DNA from: Laburnicola sp. R22_1
Taxonomy: Eukaryota > Ascomycota > Dothideomycetes > Pleosporales > Didymosphaeriaceae
Direction: 5' to 3'
Assembly (NCBI GenBank): GCA_014281115.1
Contig: JACONQ010000001.1
Location: forward strand, 3,224,001-3,288,000
Length of the DNA: 64,000 nucleotides
In this document: piece by piece, positions 54,909 to 64,000 of the stretch
Numbering within the stretch: the first letter of the stretch is position 1
Layout: each line of letters starts with the position of its first letter
Notes under the pieces: generated by a model
Database searches by the model: none
Told to the model about the DNA's origin: nothing
Seen by the model: the letters and a program-made list of their open reading frames with translations, nothing else
Position numbers and translations under genes: made by a program

Positions 54909-56779
54909 ACGTACTTTGCACTCGAGTCGGACACTCCATCGAGTCGGACACTTTGCCAAGACCCCACTAAGTTCTATACTATTCACGATAGTATAGAGTC
55001 AACATGAACTATTTTCGATAGTCTAAATAGGCTAAACTATTCAGAATCTACTTCTATAAGCTGTCTACAGGTTTTTTTATTGTGCCCAGGCTTGCCGCAG
55101 CGTCCACAGCGCCGTTGAGCGGATTCGCCTCTATTAGTGCGCACCCTCTTCTTTGCCTTCTTGCCATCACTACGCACCCCAAAGTCCTTTAGAGTAGCCA
55201 GTCGCTGGCCCTCTTCAACTGTAAGGACTCCTTCTTGCTGCAATCGCTTTCTTTTATATGATTTACGTCGTGTGGCGGCCTTATTAGCAGCTTGAAGTTC
55301 GGCGTTGCGTTTGGTCATTAATACCAAAGAATGCCCTATCATCTCAGCGCCTTTGACAAGCTTTTCCATCGCCTTAACCATATAAGTTAGGGAACTATCC
55401 ACATGCCTTTGAATCCTCTGCTTAACCAGCGTCAATTGCGACCCAAGTTCTGTACTATTTCGCGGAGTTTGCGACTCCTATGTACTATCGCGAATAGTAC
55501 AAAGTGGAGGCGTACGCAGGCGGACGTCAAGCTGCGATATCACAGCTTCTAGGTCGTGGGGCACTAGGCCAGCACCTTGAAAGCCTCCTTTGATATTACT
55601 TTTAGTAATTGAAGCCTTAAAAGCAGCAATAAAGCAAGGCAGGAACTTGATTTTAGTGATGTGCGTGATGTGGTTGCGCATTAAATCCTTAGCTTGGCGC
55701 CTATACGCCTTTTTTAAAGGCGCGAAACAGCCCATATTAAGTGGCTGCAAGAGGTGCGACGAATGCGAGGGCATACAGAGAGTAATAATATTGCTCTTCT
55801 TGCAATACTGTTCGAATTCGAACAAGTTATAACTCTTATGGCTGTTAAGAATAAGCAAACGTGTTGTGCTAATAACACGCCTCTTTGTATGCTTATTAAA
55901 GTGCTTTAGCCACTGTAGACCAAGCTTATTTGTTATCCAGCTGTTCTTAGAGACTGCAATAACCTAATTATAAGGTAGATCCTTCTCCTTATACTAGGCG
56001 GAGAGGTGGTGCTTGCCCCCGAAGATAATGAAGGGTGGGATCCACCACCCTGTCGCATTGATGCCTTGGATAACCGTTGTCCACTCCCTATTGCCCTGCT
56101 GCACCTGCTTTAGCCGTCCTTAACGCTTAGAGCCTGTAACTACTACTCCAGTCGATATCATGCCTATTATAAAGCCTGCTTTATCAAAATTGTAGGTGTC
56201 CTTATCTAGAATACCATATTTGGCCTTTATGTTCTCTATAAGCCGGAACTAGTCTTGTATTACCTTAGGATCCTCCTAGAGAGCTCTCTTGTAGTCGTAC
56301 TTTCGATTGAACTTGACTTTAAGCTCTGGCTGGCACTTAACAAAGTCATAAGGCCACCTCTAGCCAACTGGCTTATAGTGGCGTGCAGCTAGGAAAGAAT
56401 TAGCCATATCTTTTATAGCATCGAGCTGAGGCGGAAATCCTCGCGCGTCTAGGTTAAGTATATGCTCTACAATCGCCTGCTCCTCTCTTATAGTAAGTCT
56501 TATTTTGTTGGGTGCGCAGTTGCGTCTAAACGTCTTTCTAGCACGTTAGTCGCTAAGTGTACTTTAAGAGACGTTGTAGATAGCTACAGCGCGTTGCTAA
56601 AAGAGTGTCGCGTCTTATTTAATAGCCTAGATCGCAAGCTGTATACGCGCTTCTTTTAACGCTAGTAGTTTATTGTGTGGTTAAGGTATCGCGTTATACT
56701 ATTGCTGATAGTACGTTTTGGTGGGGTCTTGGCAAAGTGTCCGACTCGATGGAGTGTCCGACTCGAGTGCAAAGTACGT
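54909..56779 (-). mobile_element. pogo-type element 4, RIP-mutated
   Basis: 1871 bp with TA on both sides (54907-54908, 56780-56781). Ends read ACGTACTTTGCACTCGAGTC inward. TCGAGTCGGACACT is repeated exactly 17 bp apart (54922, 54939) and mirrored at the right end. Transposase on the minus strand with many stops. Confidence 0.92.
55037..56650 (-). pseudogene. pogo transposase of element 4, with C-terminal zinc knuckle
   Basis: Remnant frames give YNFDKAGF (first catalytic Asp kept, about 56195), LILNSHKSYN (second Asp changed to Asn, about 55850) and LLQPLNMGCFAPL (third Asp changed to Asn, about 55740). Further on, a basic coil precedes CGRCGKPGHNKKTC (about 55080), a perfect CX2CX4HX4C zinc knuckle at the C-terminus. 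Some fungal Fot1-like families carry such a knuckle; the other elements here do not. Trp/Gln stops in between fit RIP. Inactive. Confidence 0.82.
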
Positions 56780-57774
<995 letters not shown>

Positions 57775-59902
57775 CCGTGCCCGTGCGCGTAACGACCCAC
57801 GTCGCGTAACGACCCAGGAACACCAAAACACCAGACAAGCTCCAAACTTAAACGCGTCATAACTCCACCACTATGGCACCAATTGACGATGCGCTCGCAG
57901 CAATCGAATCGCTTAAACCAGGAGAACAACTTATATACCGGAAAATTGCTCGCCAGTTTGGTGTACCGCACAGTACGCTGCGCCGAAGACACCAAGGCTG
58001 TCAGCGCCCACGGGAAGCTAAGCATCGCGATTAACAAGTACTCAGCCCACAATAAGAGTTAGGGCTTGTGAGCTATATTAAAGACCTTATAAAGAGAGGG
58101 CTGCCTCTTATAAGAGAGATAATACAAAATTTCGCATCCTTGACAGCCACAGAGCCTGTGAGCGACGCTTGGGTTACCCGCTTTCTTAACTGACACGGCC
58201 ACTATCTTATCTCCAAATGGACATCTGGAATTGACTCTCTCCGCCACAACGCTAATTCAAACGTTAAGTATAAGCTATACTTTGACTTGCTACATCAGAA
58301 GATAAAGCAGTACGACATACAGCCGCGCCATTCCTACAATATGGACAAGAAGGGCTTTATAATAGGTATAGCAGGACGCTTAAAACGAGTGTTCAGCCGT
58401 TAGATGTGGGAGCGAAAAGAGGTGCAGGCGGCACTTTAAGATAGCTCTTGTGAATAGATCACCCTCTTAGCAGCTGTCTGCGCTAATAGGGAGGCTCTGC
58501 CGCCAGGTCTTATCTATTAGTTGGCAAATAGCTTACTGTAGGCAGCTTAGGTGGACGCTATTAAAGCTGGGCAACACAACGTCTTTGTAGCTTTATCTCT
58601 ATCTAGATAGACGAATAACGACATCAGTTTAGCGTGGCTAGAGTAGGTATTTAATCGCTGCACGAAGCAGAAAGCGCGTTGTGGGAGAGACTGGCGTCTC
58701 CTTATACTTAACGGCCATGGCAGTCACCTCACGAAGGAGTTTATCAACTACTACAAATCCTATCGCATACTCCTAGCCGTATTTCCCCCTCACTCTACCT
58801 ATACGCTTCAACCTCTCAACATCGTTATGTTTAAACCTCTCTCCACCGCCTACTCTAAGGAGCTCTCCACCCACCTCCAGAGGAGCCAAGGGCTAGTACT
58901 AGTCAAGAAGGGGGACTTTTTCCCACTGTTCTGGAGAGCGTGGGAGTCCTCATTTAAGACAGAGACTATCCTTAAGTCCTTTGAAGCTACTAGTATATGG
59001 CCTATGGACCCAGAGGTTATACTTAAACGCTTCAAGAGAGAGAGCTCTAGGAAGCAAGATGAAGGCGAAGCAGGCCCCTCAGCGCTTAAGGAGAGCGACT
59101 GGCGTCAGATGGAGCGTCTCGTACGCTCTGCAGTGAAGGATACTACCGCAGAAGAGTCAAAGTCGCTCTCCCAAACGCTCCACGGACTCTAAGTACAAAA
59201 CGAACTGCTACACCATAAGAACGATGGCCTAAAAGAGGCTCTCACTGCTAAGAAGAAGCATAAGAAGCGCGGCAAACCTCTTGACTTGCAGCAGCGCCAG
59301 GAGTACCACGGTGGTGCCGTCTTCTAGTCTCTGCGCAAGATCAGAGAGGCACGTGCACGAGAGACAGTAAAGCAGAGGGAAGAGCATGACGGGCAGCTTG
59401 CAAAGGCTAACAGGAAGGAGCTTTAAGCTGCTGCTAAGCTACTCTAAGAGCAGGAGGCAGAGGAGAGGCGTGTGGCGAGAGAGGCAGCCAAGGTGGTGAG
59501 GGAGAAGGAGAAGGCTGACAAGGCAGCTGAACGCAAGCGCTAGAAGGCAGCTCGCAACGCTGAAAAAGCTATACAACTATCCCAAAAGGGCAAGCGCAAG
59601 GCCTTAAAAGCCTCTACTCAAGCCAACAAGCGTCAGAAACAACGTAGTGCTGGTGCAGCTGCTAAGGAGGCATCACAGGCTGCATCAGCTGCCCCAGCTT
59701 TCACCACCCGCCGTGGCCGCAACGTCAACCTTCCAAGTAAATTTAGATAGTACAAATTAATCGCATGCCTTTGTTTACTACTCTACTACAAAATCTCGTA
59801 ATAATAGCTATTATAGCTGTTGCAATACCCTTATTTTTGAAGTAGTGAGCGCGTTGATCCTGGGTCGTTACGCGACGTGGGTCGTTACGCGCACGGGCAC
59901 GG
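57775..59902 (+). mobile_element. Fot1/pogo element 5, RIP-mutated, full length
   Basis: 2128 bp; TA at 57773-57774 and 59903-59904. Ends read CCGTGCCCGTGCGCGTAACG inward. CGCGTAACGACCCA is repeated 17 bp apart (57786, 57803) and mirrored on the right. The TA at 59903-59904 is also the left TA of element 6. Confidence 0.95.
57873..59750 (+). pseudogene. pogo transposase of element 5, full frame with many stops
   Basis: One reading frame spans ATG 57873 to TAG 59748 (626 codons) with no net frameshift but at least a dozen in-frame stops at Gln/Trp positions. Motifs: KIARQFGVPHSTLRRRHQG, WVTRFLN, YNMDKKGFIIG (first Asp kept), LILNGHGSH (second Asp to Asn), TLQPLNIVMF (third Asp to Asn), ESDWRQMERLVRSAV, a long Lys/Glu/Ala-rich coil and a final RRGRNVNLPSKFR. 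Only substitutions of the RIP type separate it from an open frame. Confidence 0.9.
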
Positions 59903-59904
59903 TA

Positions 59905-61999
59905 ATCACTCAACGCCCGTTTTTGCCGACAGAACTATCAACGCTCTACAACCTGTAGAGCGTCAAATATATAGTAAAATCACTAGATTTTTTGCAGGCG
60001 CACTCCTAGGAGCATGTAAAACCAATGCGCAACGATAAATTACTTGCGATAACGCTGTGGGAGCTGTACTGTACGGGTGCGCGTAGCTCTAGGGGTGAGG
60101 ACACCCTCTCTTCAGTAGACTCCTGATCAACAACAATAGTCTCAGATCTCTTAGGAGCTCGTTTTTTTGGTGTACGAGGTTTGACGCCCCGTCGGTTACC
60201 CCCCTCAGATAATTGTATATCACCTTTGAGTTGCTTTTCAAGCTGCTTTTGGAGCTGCTTTTCAGCTCGCTCAAGAGCCTTAGCCTCCTTTGCTTGCGCC
60301 CTCAGTTCTCGCGTCGCCAACCTCTTGCGCGCTCTCTCCTCTTTAAGAGCTTGTTTCTCCTGCTTTTTGACGAGCTTCTGATGTTGTGACTCTAAGAGTT
60401 GTTGTTGTTGAAGCTTTTTATTAGCCTCTATTTCCTCCTGCCTCTCGCGGGCCCTCTGAACTTTGGCAGGTGAGTAAAAGACAGCACCACCATGCCAACC
60501 CTCAGGTTTATTAAGTAGGAGAGGCTTGCCACGTTGGCGGCGCCTCTTCTCATTGAAAAAAGCTTCCTCAAGCTTGTTGTATTGGTGTTGAAGGATCTGG
60601 TATTTGACCTTAAGCTGGTGATAACTTTGCGATAGCTGTTTGCGCTCTTTGGCGTGGTCCTCCGCAACAACCTCCTTTAGTATTTGCCGTACTTTACGCC
60701 AATCAGAATTAGAGAGGTTTGACGAGCTACTACGACTTGATCCAGGGCTCTCTTGCTCTGCGACGAACTTTTTGAGTATAGCGTCTGGGTTATAAGGCGA
60801 CAACCCAGTACACTCAAAAGCTTTGAGTATTGTTGATTCTTGAAAGGCTTTTTGCCAGGAGGCGTTAAAAAGTCGATAAAAGTCGCGTTTAGTGATTGCT
60901 GAGAGGCCCTGGCAATTGTACATAAACTCGGAGAGCTCTGTACTATACGCAGTGCTTAGAGGCTTGAACATCGCCACATCAAGTGGTTGTAGAGTGTGGG
61001 TAGCGTGTGGCGGAAAGGTTGTGAGGAGTATTTTGTTGTTATCACAATACGTGATAAATTGCATGCTGACGTGAGAGTTGTGGCCATCCAGGATAAGTAG
61101 TTGGTAGGCTGTACGAGCTTTCTCCTTGGTCTCGCGATCAAATACTTGTTTAAGCCACGCCAAACCAACCTCATTGTTAGTCCACCCACTTGTTGAGCTC
61201 GTAAAAAAGGCCTTGTGGAGTTTTGGATCAAAATCTTGAAGCCATAAGTCTTGTATATTGCCTGTAGTAGCCTGATAAATCAAGGCTGGCGTCAACGAGG
61301 TGCCGTCGGCGCAAATACAGGCAATCGTTGTTATCCACTCTCTATTGCCGTCCTGGAGCATTTGCTTATAAGGGCCCTCCTCATACATTTGCCGTGAGAA
61401 CACTCTTTTCATCTTGCTGAGGATTCCAATCAAGAACCCCTTTTCATCCATATTGTATATATGGCGACTGTCGATACCGTACTAGGTCATTTTCTCGCCT
61501 AAAAGCTTGAAGTATAAGGCGTATTTGGTAGCAGAATCAGCGCGGTGGCGACAGGCGTCGATACCAGTAGTCCATCGCGATATAAGCTCAATATCATGCC
61601 GGGCAATGTAGCGAGAAACCCAGTTTCTTCCTGGCTCTTTTCCAGCGATCTCTGTCGCGAAATTTCGAATCATTTGCTTTGTAGGGGGCAACCCTCTCTT
61701 ACAGAGCTTATATATGTAGTTTGTAAGCTCTTTTTCTTGTGTAGTGTTGAGAAGTTTCTTCTCCTCCGTATTCTCTAGGCGCGAGCGCTGGCGACCCTGC
61801 GCGCGCCTTGATAAAGTTGACCGATTAACACCGTACAATTCGGCAATTCTGGTGTAATTACGCTTTTCGCCTGATGGTAAGCTTTCGATTGCAGTAAGCG
61901 CAGCCTCCATATTGTTAAAATTGGCTGAGATATGAATTTTGGCAATTGTGGTGGCTTTTCTGATTTTCGGGCGTTGAGTGGGCCTGGGCGTTGAGTGAT
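59905..61999 (-). mobile_element. Fot1/pogo element 6, nearly intact
   Basis: 2095 bp. Left TA 59903-59904, right TA 62000-62001. Ends begin ATCACTCAACGCCC. In the right end CACTCAACGCCC occurs twice 17 bp apart (61969, 61986 on the plus strand, reverse sense). Belongs to the same end-sequence family as element 8. Confidence 0.94.
60006..61910 (-). pseudogene. pogo transposase of element 6, one in-frame TAG
   Basis: From ATG 61910 (MEAALTAIESLPSG) one frame reads HTH (YTRIAELYGVNRSTLSRR), CENP-B-type domain (GLPPTKQMIRNFATEIAG, NWVSRYIARH), then TAG at 61482. It continues without further stops for 481 codons to 60006: YNMDEKGFLIG, SGWTNNEVGLAWLKQVF, LLILDGHNSHV, TLQPLDVAMFKPLS, SNSDWRKVRQIL and a C-terminal coil of over 100 residues. 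The stop replaces Gln (KMT-stop-YGI; the related element 2 has Gln there). All three catalytic Asp are intact. Apart from one CAG to TAG change this would be a full-length enzyme of about 635 residues. Confidence 0.92.
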
Positions 62000-62001
62000 T
62001 A

Positions 62002-63881
62002 CCGAGGTGGACGGTCGAATGAGCCCGACGGCCGAATGAGCCACCCCACCACGACAACACCTCAACTTCAACACGCGATAACTCTACCACTATGAGCTTG
62101 ATTGAGGCTGCGATTGCAGCGATTGAATTGCTAGGACCTACAGAAAAATTTAGCTATAGACAGATTGCGAGAGATTATGGTTGTAGCCGTGTAACGCTCG
62201 CGCGGCGACACTAAGGCATCTCAAGGTCACGCAGTATAATGGCGGAGAATTAACAAGCTCTTTATCCATAACAGGAACTAGAGCTTCTACACTATATTAA
62301 ATGTCTTACAAATCAAGGCCTACCACCTACACGAGCTATGATACGAAATTTCGCCTCGCAGATTATGCAGAAAGAGGTTGGAGTATACTGGGTTGATCGC
62401 TTTGTGCACCGACACCTAGACGAGCTTATCTCAAAATGGACAACGGGTATTGACAATAGTTGCCATAAGGCTGATTTAGGGAGGAAGTATAGCCTCTACT
62501 TTAACCTTCTATGCGAGAAGATTAATTAGTATTACGTTGAGGCGCGTTATACCTACAATATGGATGAGAAGGGCTTTATGCTTGGTGTTGTAGGTCGCTT
62601 GAAGAGGATCTTTAGTAGGGCTTTATATGAGGATGGGAAGAGGAGGGGTACTATCCAGGATGGCTCTTGAGAGTGGATAACGCTGCTGGCCTGTATCTGC
62701 GCTGATGGATCTTACCTTGAGCCCGCTCTCATCTATCAGTCAGCCTTAGGATCGATATAGGACTCCTGGCTACAGGCCCTCAATCATGCGACTTATCAGG
62801 TTCGAATCTCCTTATCGCCCTCTGGCTGGACGAATAACAATATTGGCCTTGCGTGGCTTAAACAGGTGTTTGATTGCGGTACAAAGGCGAAGGCTCGATC
62901 TTCCTATTGATTGCTCATCCTAGATGGCCATAGATCTCACCTCACAATGGATTTTATTAAGTACTGCAATTAGAACAAGATCCTCCTCGCTGTATATTCT
63001 CCTTATTCAACCTATACGCTGCAGCCGCTTGATGTAGCTATGTTCAAGCCTTAAGTGCCTCAAACTAGAGGAAGACTGAAGACCTACTGCGTTAGGTAGT
63101 GAAGGATTGAGGTGATAAACGAGCTCAAAAGCTAAGCTAGGCCTTCCACCAAATCTCAACTTAAAAGACCCTCCTTGAGTATGAGGTCAAGGGCCTACGC
63201 GAGGCTCTGATCAACGAGAGAACGCGTAGGAAGCGAGGCAAGCCTCTCCTACTTAAGGAGCCTGAGGAGTATTAAGGTGGAGCTATATTTTGGTCTCCAA
63301 GGAAGGTGAAGGAGGCACGTGATCGCCGGCAGCTCCAGGAGCGCGAGGAGGAGCAGGTACAACACCAAAAAGCTGAGACAAATAGGCTTCGTAAAGAGGC
63401 AAGACAGGCAAAGGCGAAGGAGAAGGAAATAAGGCGTTAGGCGAGGGCTGCAGCCAATCTGGTAAAGGAGAAGGAGAAGGCGGAGAAGGCTGCTGAACAG
63501 GCCTCTAGGGCAGCTGCTCGTAGGACTGCAAAACGACTCCAACAAGCTCTTAAAACCTCTTAAAAGGGCAAAAAGCGCAGCCTTAAGGCTTCTGCAAAAG
63601 CAACTCTTAAAAAGAGAGCTGTTGTGAGGCCCGTAGGTAGGGGAGAGCCTCAGCGTGCTGCTGCGGGCGCGCCAGCTCTCAGGTCACGACGCAGCCGCAG
63701 CATCACACCTTCTACGCGATATCAATAGCTATATATATCAATTAAAGCCTATAGATATCACCACTAGAAAATATCGCGATAATAGCTATTGTGTGAGGCT
63801 CTACAGCCTCAAGTTGTGGGGCTGTTTTGGTGTTCAAGGTGGCTCATTCGGCCGTCGGGCTCATTCGACCGTCCACCTCGG
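62002..63881 (+). mobile_element. Fot1/pogo element 7, RIP-mutated with internal deletion
   Basis: 1880 bp, TA at 62000-62001 (shared with element 6) and 63882-63883. Ends read CCGAGGTGGACGGTCGAATG inward. CGAATGAGCC is repeated 17 bp apart (62016, 62033) and mirrored at 63840-63875. Confidence 0.94.
62092..63725 (+). pseudogene. pogo transposase of element 7, stops and deletion
   Basis: Starts at ATG 62092 (MSLIEAAIAAIELLG). YRQIARDYGCSRVTLARRH, VYWVDRFVHRH, YNMDEKGFMLG, LLILDGHRSH and LQPLDVAMFKP can be followed through many TAA/TAG/TGA codons. After MFKP (about 63050) the text jumps to the coiled tail, so roughly 200 bp (LSTAY...SDWR region) is missing. Catalytic Asp residues themselves survive. 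Confidence 0.85.
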
Positions 63882-63883
63882 TA

Positions 63884-64000
63884 CTGTGTTCGTGCACTCA
63901 ACGCCCGGATTCAGTCAACGCCCGCCTTTTACTAGGAAAATCAAAGAAAATAAGCAACTTCACAGCTATATAACTCTTTAGCTACTTTTTCTTTTTAAAA
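63884..64000. mobile_element. left end of a further pogo-type element (8), runs off the window
   Basis: Immediately after the TA of element 7, the sequence contains CACTCAACGCCCG and TCAACGCCCG 17 bp apart (63898, 63915), the same motif family as element 6. No coding part lies within the window. Confidence 0.6.

Overview
The window looks like a filamentous ascomycete chromosome (Pezizomycotina, plausibly Dothideomycetes; the class is an inference). Genes have short GT-AG introns (about 45-220 bp). The protein families are typical of these fungi: HET, HeLo/SesA-like plus ankyrin, AP-1 beta-adaptin, EMC4 and a CUE-RBR ligase. The sequence alternates sharply between gene-bearing blocks of balanced composition and AT-rich blocks. 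Coding remnants in the AT-rich blocks carry the marks of repeat-induced point mutation (RIP, CpA to TpA): CAG/CAA/TGG codons become stops and Asp becomes Asn.

Layout. 1-7043: Ty3/gypsy retrotransposon on the minus strand, heavily RIP-mutated and running off the left edge. 7200-11890: plus-strand hAT relic split by a much better preserved Tc1/mariner element with TA target duplications (9339-11439). 12080-14408: two dead genes, an MFS drug transporter and an SDR. 14983-18486: living genes for a dual-specificity phosphatase and an aldo-keto reductase. 18800-20589: Fot1/pogo element 1, with perfect 79-bp ends and one stop in its transposase. 21036-29448: a PEBP-like gene split by a 7.5-kb hAT element, which itself carries pogo elements 2 and 3. 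29532-32384: second hAT with an 8-bp target duplication. 33000-49373: dense gene island (two tiny membrane proteins, a 292-aa multi-pass membrane protein, AP-1 beta, EMC4, a pseudokinase, a HeLo/ankyrin protein, an RBR E3 ligase). 50698-52750: an intact five-exon SDR back to back with an N-terminally truncated M20 amidohydrolase. 54049-54840: amino-terminal stump of a HET gene. 54909-64000: pogo elements 4, 5, 6, 7 and the start of 8; elements 5, 6, 7 and 8 are separated by single TA dinucleotides.

The most striking pattern is shared by all eight pogo-type elements. Each carries, close to its end, two head-to-tail copies of an 8-14 bp motif spaced exactly 17 bp apart. The motif differs between element families but the spacing does not. 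This suggests paired 17-bp transposase sites, the same length as the CENP-B box bound by the related domesticated protein. The pogo elements also insert serially into each other's TA duplications and into the hAT, giving a relative order of invasion.
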